From: Hansschlegelia plantiphila
Lineage (GTDB): Bacteria; Pseudomonadota; Alphaproteobacteria; Rhizobiales; Methylopilaceae
NCBI RefSeq assembly: GCF_027922265.1
Contig: NZ_BSFI01000008.1
Coordinates: 450,001 to 514,000, forward strand
Direction of reading: 5' to 3'
DNA: 64,000 nt
The notes beneath the pieces are model-generated. The model ran no database searches. It saw only the letters and a list, made by a program, of their open reading frames with translations, and was not told the origin of the DNA. This document shows, piece by piece, positions 10,568-19,967 of this stretch (its first letter is position 1; every line of letters starts with the position of its first letter). Position numbers and translations under genes: made by a program.

Positions 10568-11008
10568 TCAGGCCTCCCCCTCATGCGCCGGCGCGGCGCG
10601 GGCCGCCCAGACCGGCCCGAGATCGGCGACCTGCGCCTCGATGCATTCCACATCGAGCTTCAGCACGGCGCCGCCCGAGAACAGCAGTTCGACTGCGCCG
10701 CCCGGCTCTTCGCCCGGCGCAAAGCCGACCGCGAGCAGGTTCAGCACGGTTTCCGGCGCCTCCCGGTCGATCCCGATGGCGCTGACGCGCAGCACCCGGT
10801 CGAAATGCGCGGCGGTCCGGCGACGGCGCGTTTCGCCCGCGACCCGGCGGTCGGCGCGGTTGCCGACCAGCGCGAAGCGCTTCTCGCGCGGCAGGAAGAC
10901 GAGGTCGCCGACCTTCGTCACGAAATCCTGCAGATGCGCGGACAGGACCTCGAGGTCTTCCGCGTCGAGGGCGACAAGTCTGAGCGGCGCATCGACGGAA
11001 TCGGTCAT
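10568..11008 (-). CDS. DUF2948 family protein
   Basis: A 146-residue protein recognised as DUF2948 by LRLVALDAEDLEVLSAHLQD at the N-terminus and FLPREKRFALVGNR soon after. It has no signal peptide or membrane span. The ATG at 11008 gives the typical family start; the 17 residues upstream in the same frame are not conserved in my judgement. Its stop is one base from the hisD start. The family is alphaproteobacterial and almost always lies between murA and hisD; its function is unknown. Confidence 0.85.
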   Translation of the reverse strand: MTDSVDAPLRLVALDAEDLEVLSAHLQDFVTKVGDLVFLPREKRFALVGNRADRRVAGETRRRRTAAHFDRVLRVSAIGIDREAPETVLNLLAVGFAPGEEPGGAVELLFSGGAVLKLDVECIEAQVADLGPVWAARAAPAHEGEA

Positions 11009-11146
11009 GGGCTCGGGCGTTCGGGGGGCGCAAGTCACGAATGGCTTACTCTTGCGCACAGGTAGCGGCGCCGAGCGCCAACGGCAACCGTTTGGCCCGC
11101 GCGACGGAAGCGTATGCAGCGGTAGCCCGCCCCCGGAGCTGACGGG

Positions 11147-12439
11147 TCAGTCCGAGACGCGCTCGATCGTGGCGCCGCACTGCGAGAGCTTGGCCTCCAG
11201 GCGCTCGAAGCCCCGGTCGAGATGGTAGACGCGGTTCACCACCGTCTCGCCTTCCGCCGCCAGACCGGCGATGACCAGAGACACCGAGGCGCGCAGGTCC
11301 GTCGCCATGACAGGCGCGCCGGTCAGCTTCTCGACGCCCTCGATGGTCGCGGTGTCGCCGTCGAGGTGGATCCTGGCGCCGAGACGGGCGAGCTCCTGCA
11401 CGTGCATGAAGCGGTTCTCGAAGATCGTCTCGGTGATCGACGACGTGCCTTTCGCCTTGGCGGTCAGCGCCATCAGCTGCGCCTGCAGATCGGTCGGGAA
11501 GCCCGGAAACGGCGCGGTGGTGACGCGCACCGGACCGATCCCATGGCCGTTCCGCGCGACGCGGACGCCCTCATTGGTGGTCGAGACCTCGGCGCCGGCC
11601 TCGACAAGGACGTCGAAGGCCGACTCCAGCAGGTCGTAGCGCGCGCCTTCCAGCAGCACGTCGCCGCCGGCCATGGCGACCGCGATCGCATAGGTCCCGG
11701 TCTCGATCCGGTCCGGCAGCACGCGGTGGCGCGCGGCGTGGAGCGAGGAGACGCCCTGGACGCGGATCTCGGAGGTTCCCGCCCCCTCGATCTCAGCGCC
11801 CATCTTCACGAGGCAGTCGGCGAGGTCGACGATCTCCGGCTCGCGGGCCGCGTTCTCGATAACGGTCTCCCCGCGGGCGAGGGCCGCCGCCATCAGCACG
11901 GTGTGCGTCGCGCCGACGGATACCTTGGGAAACACCACGCGGCCGCCGACGAGGCCGCCCGCCGGCGCCTTGGCGATGACGTAGCCCGCCTCGATCTCAA
12001 TCGAGGCGCCGAGCGAGGCGAGGCCTGTCAGGAAGAAGTCGACCGGCCGGGTGCCGATGGCGCAGCCGCCGGGCAGCGAGACCTTGGCCTCGCCCATGCG
12101 CGCCAGCAGCGGCCCGATCACCCAGAAGCTCGCCCGCATCTTGGAGACGAGATCGTAAGGCGCGGTGGTGTCGACGATCTCGCCAGCGGTGAGCCGCACA
12201 GTGTCGCCTGCGAAGGGGTCCTGCGAAGGCCGCTTGCCCTCGACGGTGACCTCGGCGCCGTGATTGCCGAGGATGCGCTTCAGCAGGATCACGTCGGCGA
12301 GCCTCGGCACGTTCTCGAGCGTCAGCGTCTCGGCCGTCAGCAGGCTCGCGATCATCAGCGGCAGCGCCGCGTTCTTCGCGCCGGAGATCGGGATGCGGCC
12401 GTTGAGCGGCGCGCCGCCAACGATGCGGATGCGGTCCAT
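11147..12439 (-). CDS. murA: UDP-N-acetylglucosamine 1-carboxyvinyltransferase MurA
   Basis: A 430-residue enzyme for the first committed step of peptidoglycan synthesis, transferring enolpyruvate from PEP to UDP-GlcNAc. The N-terminal [16 protein letters not shown] is the substrate-binding signature, and [13 protein letters not shown] carries catalytic Cys126, equivalent to E. coli Cys115. A Cys here predicts sensitivity to fosfomycin. The ATG at 12439 gives the standard family start. It heads the minus-strand line DUF2948-hisD-UPF0262, with a 138-bp gap after it. A 57-residue small protein gene lies just upstream. Confidence 0.97.
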   Translation of the reverse strand: MDRIRIVGGAPLNGRIPISGAKNAALPLMIASLLTAETLTLENVPRLADVILLKRILGNHGAEVTVEGKRPSQDPFAGDTVRLTAGEIVDTTAPYDLVSKMRASFWVIGPLLARMGEAKVSLPGGCAIGTRPVDFFLTGLASLGASIEIEAGYVIAKAPAGGLVGGRVVFPKVSVGATHTVLMAAALARGETVIENAAREPEIVDLADCLVKMGAEIEGAGTSEIRVQGVSSLHAARHRVLPDRIETGTYAIAVAMAGGDVLLEGARYDLLESAFDVLVEAGAEVSTTNEGVRVARNGHGIGPVRVTTAPFPGFPTDLQAQLMALTAKAKGTSSITETIFENRFMHVQELARLGARIHLDGDTATIEGVEKLTGAPVMATDLRASVSLVIAGLAAEGETVVNRVYHLDRGFERLEAKLSQCGATIERVSD

Positions 12440-12553
12440 GGGACCTCCGGGAGACGGCGCCGATGAAGCGCCCTTGGGGGATCGCCGGCTCGGCCGACGC
12501 GAAACGCGCGGTCTAGCTCAAGCGGTACTCTCGCACAACGAAGAGACCGGCGC

Positions 12554-12727
12554 TCACTCCGGCTTCGGCTCGGCGGGATCGCGCTTCTCGCGGGGTTTCG
12601 CCTTGCGCTTCCGGAGGTTTTCGCGAAGCGCCGCCGCCAGCCGCTCCCGCCGCTCGGCCTCGCGCGCCGCGACCTCGGACGCACGGCCGGATGCGCGCTT
12701 CGGATCGGACGAATCGGGCGGGACCAT
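12554..12727 (-). CDS. Small charged helical protein upstream of murA
   Basis: A 57-residue ORF from ATG at 12727 to TGA at 12554. The translation is rich in Arg, Lys, Glu and Ala with a central RRERLAAALRENLRKRKAK helix and a Pro/Glu/Lys tail. I recall small proteins with a similar core next to murA in other Hyphomicrobiales, but cannot confirm this without a search. No membrane segment, Cys or catalytic motif is visible. It points the same way as murA, 114 bp upstream. Confidence 0.6.
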   Translation of the reverse strand: MVPPDSSDPKRASGRASEVAAREAERRERLAAALRENLRKRKAKPREKRDPAEPKPE

Positions 12728-12784
12728 AGCCGCAGGTTAGCGCGGGGTTCACGTCGGGCGGAAGCGCCCGCTCCGCCCAGCGTC

Positions 12785-14581
12785 TCAGCGCCCCGCGAGC
12801 ACGCGGAAAGCGAGCAGCTTGGCGTGGGGCCCGAGCGGAATGGGCTCGAGCCAGGCCGGCGCCTTGCCCGAGACCAGTATGTCGGAGAAGCCGCCGGGAT
12901 GGGCTAAAGCCTCCGGCGTCACGCCGCCGTCGAGCGGACAGACCACGACATAGGTGGCGTTGCGGGACACGGCGACGGCGCGCGCCGCCTCCTCGCTCCC
13001 CTGGAAGGCGTCTATCGCCGCCGTCAGCCCATCGACGTTGCGATGATACGGCGCCGCGACCGCGGCGAGCGGCGACAATGCGAGGATGTACGGTCCGGTG
13101 TCGATGGTGTTGAGCGCAAGTCCGAGCGGCAGCGCGCCGAGCGCCAGGTAGTCGGCGGACGGGCAACGCTTCGCCGCGCCGCCGGCGGCGATCGGCTCGA
13201 GCCCCGCGGCGTCCGCAACCCCCAAACCGACCAGCGCAAGCGTCGCCGGCGACAGGGCGATCACGGCGAGCACCGTGCGGAGCGCGTCTCCGGTCCGCCC
13301 GATCGCGAGCACCGCCATCGGCAGCAGCGGCGCCGCCATCGCGAAGGCGAGGCTGACGCCGCGGACCTGCCAGGCCGTCACGCCGAGCGCCGCCGCGAAC
13401 ATGGCGACAGCGACGCCGACCCGCCATCGCGCCTCGGGCTTCGCGGTCGCCATCGCCCATATCGCGACGCCGAGCACGGCGAGCAGCGGCAGGCCGATCG
13501 CGACCGACGCGGTCGGCTCGTTGATCGCCGAGGAGACGAAGGTCTGCGCCTCCTGAACCCGCGCCAGCCAGCCGGTCTGGAGCCGCTCCGGCAGCGCGGC
13601 GTAAGGCGAGGAGAAGCAGTTGGGCGAAGCGATCGCGAGCGCGGCGAGGCTTGCGACGCCGACCTGCGCGAGGCCGAAGAAACGGGAGACGACGTCGCCG
13701 CGCGCAAACGACGTCGCCGCGGCGAGGCCGAGGCCGCCGACGATCGCGATCGCCAGATGCCCGACGCCGAGCGTGTCGCACACCGGCGCGCTCCAGCTGT
13801 CCGGCGACAGGGTGGCGAGCGCGACGGCGCTGGTCCCGGCCGCGAAAGTCAGCCCGAACAGACGGGCGCCGCGGGCCATCGCGTCCCCCGTGACCGCCCA
13901 GCGCAGCGCGATGACGGCGGCGCAGACCGCGACGTGCGGCGCCGTCTCCATGCCGATCGCGGTCATCAGCGCGGCGCAGACGCCGGCGCCGACCGCGGCT
14001 CGCGCCGAGGTCTCGATCCGCAGGGCGCAGGCGAGCAGGGTGAGCGCGAGCGCGACCTGCGCGCCATGATGGTCGATCGCCGAAGGCGCGAAGCGCTGCG
14101 TCACGCCGGGCGACATCACCAGCATGAACGCGCCGATCACCCCGGCGCTCGGCCCGGCCAGCGTCCGGCTTGCCGAGGCGACCGCAAACAGCGCGGGGAG
14201 CAGGAGCAGAAGCGGCCACAACGTCAGCGTCAGCCGGAGCGCGACGTCCTGCGCGAACAGCCGCTCCGCCGCGAGAAGGATCAGCGCGATCGGCAGGTCG
14301 ATGACCCGCGACCAGTGCATCACCACGCCGTCCGGCGGGTTCAGACGGTATTGCGTGAGGTCGAACCAGCTCTGGCCGGCCAGCAGATCGTTCACCTCGG
14401 CGAGGCGCGCGGCGTCGTCGGTCGAGAGCGCTTCGATCGCGCCGCCGAAAGCGCCATAGGCCATGGCGAACGCATAGACCGCCCAGATGAAGACGATCAG
14501 GCCGGAGCCTGCGCCTTCGAACAGCGCTCCGCGCGCGTGGCCTGGCGCCACGGCGCCCCCCGCCGCATGAGACATCGCCAT
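12785..14581 (-). CDS. Multi-pass membrane protein, STT3/GT39-like putative glycosyltransferase
   Basis: A 598-residue protein with about a dozen hydrophobic spans and a small soluble C-terminus. The first external loop has STDDAARLAEVNDLL, QYRLNPPDGVVMHWSR and VIDLP, an acidic-pair loop like that of GT-C enzymes such as STT3. A later SAIDHHGAQVAL also recalls the DHH region. This suggests a lipid-linked sugar transferase acting at the periplasmic face, but no substrate can be assigned. It is divergent from the alpha-2-macroglobulin gene. The Met at 14575 is an alternative start. Confidence 0.65.
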   Translation of the reverse strand: MAMSHAAGGAVAPGHARGALFEGAGSGLIVFIWAVYAFAMAYGAFGGAIEALSTDDAARLAEVNDLLAGQSWFDLTQYRLNPPDGVVMHWSRVIDLPIALILLAAERLFAQDVALRLTLTLWPLLLLLPALFAVASASRTLAGPSAGVIGAFMLVMSPGVTQRFAPSAIDHHGAQVALALTLLACALRIETSARAAVGAGVCAALMTAIGMETAPHVAVCAAVIALRWAVTGDAMARGARLFGLTFAAGTSAVALATLSPDSWSAPVCDTLGVGHLAIAIVGGLGLAAATSFARGDVVSRFFGLAQVGVASLAALAIASPNCFSSPYAALPERLQTGWLARVQEAQTFVSSAINEPTASVAIGLPLLAVLGVAIWAMATAKPEARWRVGVAVAMFAAALGVTAWQVRGVSLAFAMAAPLLPMAVLAIGRTGDALRTVLAVIALSPATLALVGLGVADAAGLEPIAAGGAAKRCPSADYLALGALPLGLALNTIDTGPYILALSPLAAVAAPYHRNVDGLTAAIDAFQGSEEAARAVAVSRNATYVVVCPLDGGVTPEALAHPGGFSDILVSGKAPAWLEPIPLGPHAKLLAFRVLAGR

Positions 14582-14743
14582 GTCCGCCGTCCCGCCGCTC
14601 GCAAACCTTGAGAAGGTCTCGCACGACTAAGGTTAGGAAGCGGTGAATCGGGCCGCGTCTGTTCACGTCGCACGGGTGGTACTATCCTCGACCGCTCGCG
14701 CCGGATGCGCGGGCCAACAACACAACAAATTGCGGGGGGCCGA
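14582..14743. promoter_or_regulatory. Divergent intergenic region with candidate promoter for the macroglobulin gene
   Basis: These 162 bp separate two divergent genes. A TACTAT hexamer near 14688 is a candidate -10 for the rightward gene, and a G-rich stretch just before ATG 14744 can serve as ribosome-binding site. Short AAGGT/ACCTT repeats lie near 14607-14635. No firm -35 element is visible. Confidence 0.3.
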
Positions 14744-17700
14744 ATGGCGGCGAAGGGTCTCGGTTTCGGGGTCGCGGCGGCTGTTCTGGCGCTCGCTCTG
14801 TTCGCGGCTCCGGCGACAGCCGAAGCGCCCAAGGGCGGCTTCCAGAATCAGGAGGCGACCGAAAGCGCGCTGAAGCTCGAGGCGCGGGTGAATCGCGAGG
14901 CGCAGTCGGAGGCTCGGAACGCCGCCGACCTCATCAAGCAGGGCGTCGTCCAGATCCGCGCGGGCAGCTGGCGCGAGGCCGCCGTCACCATGGCGCTCGC
15001 GGCCGGCAAGGACCCGAACAGCGAGCAGGCCTGGCGCAACCTCTCGGTCGCGCTCACCCGCGTCGAGACCGACGACTATTCCGAGAAGGAGAGCCTGCGC
15101 GACCAGGCGATCGGCGCCGGATGGCGCGCCTACGAGCTTTCGACCGACGCCAAGACCCGCGCCCGCGCGCTCGCTGTGCTCGCCAACGCCTTTGCGACCA
15201 AGGAGGACTGGCGCCCGGCGCTCGACGCCTACAAGGCGAGCCTCGCCCAGGTCGACAGCGTCGAGGTCAAGAACGCCTACGAGGCGATGCGCGCCGAGCA
15301 TGGCTTCCGCGCGCTCGACTATTCCGTCGACAGCGACGCGGCGGCGCCCCGCGCCTGCGTGCAGTTCTCCGAAGAGCTCGCCAAGGGCCGCGTCGACTTC
15401 GCGCCGTACGTCATGCTCAAGGGATTCGACTCGCCCGCGGTCACCGCGAACGACCAGCAACTCTGCGTCGACGGGCTGAAGCACGGCGAGACCTACGACC
15501 TCACGATCCGCGCCGGCCTGCCCTCCAACGTCGACGAGCCGCTGCCGTCCTCCAAGGACTTCCACATCTACGTCCGCGACCGCTCGCCCTCGGTGCGCTT
15601 CACGGGTCGGAACTACGTGCTGCCATCGACCGGCCAGCAGGGCCTTCCTGTCGTCTCCACCAATGTCGACGCGGCTGTGGTCGAGGTGTTCCGCATCGGC
15701 GACCGCAGCCTCGCGCAGGCGGTCGTCTCCGGCGACTTCCAGAAGCAGCTGAGCGGCGACGACCTCGACAAGCTGAGGAGCGACACGGCGGCTTCGGTCT
15801 ACAAGGGCGAACTCGCCGTCGAGCGGCAGCAAAACGCCGACGTGACCACCGCCTTCCCGATCTCGGAAGCCGTGCCAGACCTGAAGCCCGGCGTCTATGT
15901 GATGGCGGCGCGGGCGAAAAACGCGATCGAGGCGGACCCTTGGGAGAGCCGCGCGACGCAATGGTTCGTGGTGTCCGATCTCGGCCTGACTGCGGTTTCC
16001 GGCGCGGACGGCGTGCGCGCCTTCGCGCGTTCGCTTGCGAGCGCCGGCCCGCTTTCCGGCGTCGAGCTGAAGCTGATCGCCCGGGACAATGAGGTTCTGG
16101 CGACCAAGACGACCGACGAGGAAGGCTTCGCGGCCTTCGAGCCGGGCCTGACCCGCGGTGAAGGCGGACAGGCGCCGGCCGTGCTCGTGGCGTCGGCGAA
16201 ACAGGGCGACTACGGCTTCCTCGACCTAACCAAGCCCGGCTTCGACCTGTCCGACCGCGGCGTCGGCGGCCGCGCGGCCCCGGGCCCGCTCGACGCGCAG
16301 GTGTTCGCCGAGCGCGGCGTCTACCGGCCGAGGGAGACCGTTCACCTCACCGCGCTGCTGCGCGACGACCGCGGCAAGGGCGTCCACGGCCTGCCGCTGA
16401 CCCTTGTGGTGAAGCGGCCCGACGGCGTCGAGGACCGGCGGGTGGTGACGACCGATTCCGGCGCCGGCGGCCGCACGCTCGACGTCGCGCTGATCGACCA
16501 GGCGCAGGAAGGCACGTGGCGGGTCGAGGCGCTGGCCGACGCCAAGGGCGCGGCGATCGGCGAGACCAGCTTCCTTGTCGCCGACTACGTCCCCGAACGG
16601 CTCGACCTCAAGATCTCAAGCTCGTCGCCGAGCCTCGACGCGGCCGGGGCGACGGTTACCGTCGACGGGCGCTGGCTCTACGGCGCGCCGGCGGCCGACC
16701 TCGCGATCGAGGGCGACGTCAAGCTGCGCGCCGCGGATGGCGGCCTCGCCGGCTTCGAGGGCTATCGCTTCGGCCTGTCCGACGAGGTGGTCGCGCCGGT
16801 CCGCACCCCGCTCGACGGTCTCGGCCGCACCGACGCCTCTGGCAAGGCGAGCGTCCGGATCTCTGAGCCCGCGCTTCCCGACGCCACCCGCCCGCTGGAG
16901 GCCGAGATCGCGCTCCGCCTCGCCGAGCCCTCGGGGCGCACGCTTGAGCGCAAGCTGATCCTGCCGGTCGCGGCCAAGGGCGACCGCATCGGGGTGAAGC
17001 CGCTGTTCAAGGACCGCGTCGGCGACGGCGAGAGCGCGCGCTTCGACGTCCGCGTCGTGGCGCCGTCCGGAAAGGGCGCGGCGGTTTCCGGGCTGACATG
17101 GCAGCTCGTGCGGATCGAGAGCAGCTACCAGTGGTATGCGACCAACGGGCGCTGGAACTTCGAGGTGGTGAACCGCACCCGACGCGTCGCCGACGGCAAG
17201 CTCGACGTGGCGGCCGACGCCGCGGCGAAGATTGAAGCGAAGGTGAGCTACGGCCGCTACCGGTTGGAGGTGACGAGCGCGGATCCTCAAGGCCCTGCGA
17301 CCAGCGTCTCGTTCGACAGCGGTTTCTTCGCAGCCGCATCCGCCGACACGCCCGACATGCTCGACGTCGCGCTCGACAAGCCGAGCTTCAGGCCGGGCGA
17401 GACCGCGACGGTCACGCTGGGCTCGCGCTTCGCCGGCAAGGCGACGGTGATGGTGGTCGGCGCCGGCGTCGTCGCGCAGAAGACCCTCGACGTCTCCGAC
17501 ACGGGCGCGACAACGAGCTTCCCCGTCACCGAGGACTGGCGGCCGGGGGCCTATGTCGTCGCTTTCGTGCACCGCCCGCTCGACGCCAAGGCGAGCCGCA
17601 TGCCGGGCCGCGCCGTCGGCGTGGCGCACGCCCAGATCGACGCCGCCGACCGCACCATCGGCGTTTCGATCGACGCGCCCGCCAGCAGCGAGCCGCGCCG

Positions 17701-19951
17701 CTCGCTGGACGTCCCCATCCGACTTGCGAACCTCGCATCCGGCGAGAAGGCCTATGTGACGCTCGCAGCCGTCGACGTCGGCATCCTGAACCTCACCGGC
17801 TACAAAGCCCCGGCTCCTGACGAGGCTGTCTACGGCCAGCGCCGGCTCGCCTCGGAGATCCGTGACCTCTACGGACAGTTGATCGACGGCATGAACGCCA
17901 AGGCCGGCCGGATCCGCTCCGGCGGCGACGACAGCGGCTCCGGCGGCCTGCAGGACACCCCGACCCAGGCACCGCTCGCGCTGTTCTCGGGAATCGTGAC
18001 CGTCGGTCCGGACGGAACCGTCGTCATCCCGGTCGAGCTTCCCGCCTTCAACGGCACGGTGAAGCTGATGGCGGTCGCCTGGAGCGGGGCGAAGCTAGGC
18101 CACGCCTCGAAGGACCTCGTGGTCGCCGACCCCGTGGTGGTGACGGCCGCCCTGCCGCGTTTCCTCGCGGACGGCGACAAGTCGCGCCTCCACATCGACC
18201 TCGACAACGTCTCCGGCCCCGCCGGCGACTACCAGCTCGACGTCGCAGCCTCAGGCCCGCTGCAGGCCTCAGGCGGCTCGCGCAAGCTGACGCTGGCGGC
18301 GAAGGCGCGCGCGGCGATCGACGTTCCGGTCATCGCCGCCGGCATCGGCGCCGGCCGCGTCGAGGTCACGCTGAAGGGCCCGGACGGCAAGACCTTCGCC
18401 CAGGCGCTCGCGCTCGATGTGAAGCCCGCGACGGCGCCGGTCACCCGCCGCAACGTCATCGCGCTCGCCAAGGGCGCGAGCGTCACGGTCTCGACGGACA
18501 TGCTGGCCGACATCGTGCAGGGCACGGGATCGGTCGCGCTCACCGTCAACAAGCCCGGCATGCTCGACGGCGCGACCTTCAAGCTCGCGCTCGACGGCTA
18601 CCCTTACGCCTGCTCCGAACAGCTCTCGAGCCGCCTGCTCGCCGTGATCTATGGCGATCAGCAGGGCCTTTCCTCGCAGACCGCCGGGGCCACGCCGGAC
18701 GACGTCAAGGCGAAGGCCGGCGACATGATCGCCCGCATCCTCTCGCGGCAGGACTCGAACGGCTCGTTCGGCCTGTGGTCGGCGGAAGGCGGCGATCTCT
18801 GGCTCGATTCCTACGTCGCCGACGTGTTCGGCCGCGCCCGCGCCGCGGGCTTCGCGGTGCCGGACACGGCGTTCTCACAGGCGCTCGACAACCTCCGCAA
18901 CACGATCGGCCTCCGGAACGACTCGACCGAGAGCGACATCGCCTACGCCCATTACGTGCTGGCGAAATCCGGCCGTCCGCTGCTCGGCGACCTGCGCTAC
19001 CTCGCCGACGTCAAGATCGAGGAGTTCGCAAGCCCGCTCGCCCGCGCCCAGATCGGCGCGGCGCTCGCGCAGGCCGGCGATGCGACGCGGGCGGCGAAAG
19101 CCTTCGCCGCGGCCGAGATCACCCCGCCGGACGACGCCGACCGCACCGATTTCGGCTCGCCGCTGCGCGACCAGGCCGCGATCGTGGCGCTCGCGTCCGA
19201 ATCCCGCACGGCGATCGCTCCCGGCGTCCTCCGCCGTATCGGGACGGCCCGGCGCGACCGGTCCTATCTGACCACGCAGGAGAACGCCTGGCTGCTGCTC
19301 GCCGCCCGCGGGCTGAAGGCGCAGTCCGCGGATCTCGCGCTCACAGTCGACGGCGAGGCCCGCAAGGGGGCGCTCGACGAGACCTTCCCGCCGGAGCGGC
19401 TGGCGCAGAAGCCCTCGACGGTCACGAACGCCGGCCAAACCCCGATCGAGGCCGTCGTGACCGTGACAGGCTCTCCGATCGCGCCGGAGTCTCCCGCCGA
19501 GAACGGCTTCCGGCTGGAGCGGCGCTACTACACCTCGGCCGGCGTCGAGACCGACCCGTCGAAGGTCGCGCAGAACACGCGGCTGGTCGTGGCGCTCACC
19601 GTCACCGAGCCCGAGCCGCGGCCGGGCCGCGTGCTGGTGGTCGACCGCCTGCCGGCGGGCTTCGAGATCGACAATCCGGAGCTCGTGACCAGCGCCAAGA
19701 CGCAGGCCTTCGCCTTCCTCGGCGGCGACGACGCCCCGCAGCCCGTCCATTCCGAATTCCGCGACGACCGCTTCGTCGCAGCGTTCGACCGGTCGGCGGA
19801 CGGCCCGGCGATCTACTCTGCGGCCTATGTCGTGCGGGCGGTGGCGCCCGGCCGCTACGCGCAGCCCGCGGCCTCCGTCGAGGACATGTACCGCGCCGAC
19901 CGCTTCGCGCGCACCGGCGCCGGAACGGTCGAGGTGACGGCGGCGAAGTGA
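14744..19951 (+). CDS. Periplasmic alpha-2-macroglobulin family protein (YfhM-type) with intact thioester
   Basis: A 1735-residue protein starting with a Sec signal (ALALFAAPATAEAP) and no lipobox Cys, unlike E. coli YfhM, which is a lipoprotein. After it comes a TPR-like helical region (about residues 40-190), MG-type beta domains, a bait-like middle and the thioester motif CSEQ at residues 1290-1293 in an alpha-alpha barrel region. Bacterial A2Ms are thought to trap proteases that breach the outer membrane. The downstream gene is penicillin-binding protein 1C, the usual partner that repairs peptidoglycan. I chose ATG 14744 over the upstream in-frame GTG/ATG candidates because it follows a G-rich ribosome site and gives a clean signal peptide. 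Confidence 0.92.
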   Translation: MAAKGLGFGVAAAVLALALFAAPATAEAPKGGFQNQEATESALKLEARVNREAQSEARNAADLIKQGVVQIRAGSWREAAVTMALAAGKDPNSEQAWRNLSVALTRVETDDYSEKESLRDQAIGAGWRAYELSTDAKTRARALAVLANAFATKEDWRPALDAYKASLAQVDSVEVKNAYEAMRAEHGFRALDYSVDSDAAAPRACVQFSEELAKGRVDFAPYVMLKGFDSPAVTANDQQLCVDGLKHGETYDLTIRAGLPSNVDEPLPSSKDFHIYVRDRSPSVRFTGRNYVLPSTGQQGLPVVSTNVDAAVVEVFRIGDRSLAQAVVSGDFQKQLSGDDLDKLRSDTAASVYKGELAVERQQNADVTTAFPISEAVPDLKPGVYVMAARAKNAIEADPWESRATQWFVVSDLGLTAVSGADGVRAFARSLASAGPLSGVELKLIARDNEVLATKTTDEEGFAAFEPGLTRGEGGQAPAVLVASAKQGDYGFLDLTKPGFDLSDRGVGGRAAPGPLDAQVFAERGVYRPRETVHLTALLRDDRGKGVHGLPLTLVVKRPDGVEDRRVVTTDSGAGGRTLDVALIDQAQEGTWRVEALADAKGAAIGETSFLVADYVPERLDLKISSSSPSLDAAGATVTVDGRWLYGAPAADLAIEGDVKLRAADGGLAGFEGYRFGLSDEVVAPVRTPLDGLGRTDASGKASVRISEPALPDATRPLEAEIALRLAEPSGRTLERKLILPVAAKGDRIGVKPLFKDRVGDGESARFDVRVVAPSGKGAAVSGLTWQLVRIESSYQWYATNGRWNFEVVNRTRRVADGKLDVAADAAAKIEAKVSYGRYRLEVTSADPQGPATSVSFDSGFFAAASADTPDMLDVALDKPSFRPGETATVTLGSRFAGKATVMVVGAGVVAQKTLDVSDTGATTSFPVTEDWRPGAYVVAFVHRPLDAKASRMPGRAVGVAHAQIDAADRTIGVSIDAPASSEPRRSLDVPIRLANLASGEKAYVTLAAVDVGILNLTGYKAPAPDEAVYGQRRLASEIRDLYGQLIDGMNAKAGRIRSGGDDSGSGGLQDTPTQAPLALFSGIVTVGPDGTVVIPVELPAFNGTVKLMAVAWSGAKLGHASKDLVVADPVVVTAALPRFLADGDKSRLHIDLDNVSGPAGDYQLDVAASGPLQASGGSRKLTLAAKARAAIDVPVIAAGIGAGRVEVTLKGPDGKTFAQALALDVKPATAPVTRRNVIALAKGASVTVSTDMLADIVQGTGSVALTVNKPGMLDGATFKLALDGYPYACSEQLSSRLLAVIYGDQQGLSSQTAGATPDDVKAKAGDMIARILSRQDSNGSFGLWSAEGGDLWLDSYVADVFGRARAAGFAVPDTAFSQALDNLRNTIGLRNDSTESDIAYAHYVLAKSGRPLLGDLRYLADVKIEEFASPLARAQIGAALAQAGDATRAAKAFAAAEITPPDDADRTDFGSPLRDQAAIVALASESRTAIAPGVLRRIGTARRDRSYLTTQENAWLLLAARGLKAQSADLALTVDGEARKGALDETFPPERLAQKPSTVTNAGQTPIEAVVTVTGSPIAPESPAENGFRLERRYYTSAGVETDPSKVAQNTRLVVALTVTEPEPRPGRVLVVDRLPAGFEIDNPELVTSAKTQAFAFLGGDDAPQPVHSEFRDDRFVAAFDRSADGPAIYSAAYVVRAVAPGRYAQPAASVEDMYRADRFARTGAGTVEVTAAK

Positions 19952-19967
19952 TGAGACCCGCGACGCC

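Noticed and set aside
13043..14611. 522-codon plus-strand frame
   Set aside because: Charged, low-complexity translation antisense to the membrane protein gene; shadow.
12513..14666. 717-codon minus-strand frame overlapping the STT3-like gene
   Set aside because: Arg/Gly-rich translation with no domain. The real gene (12785-14581) in another frame has clear membrane spans and motifs.
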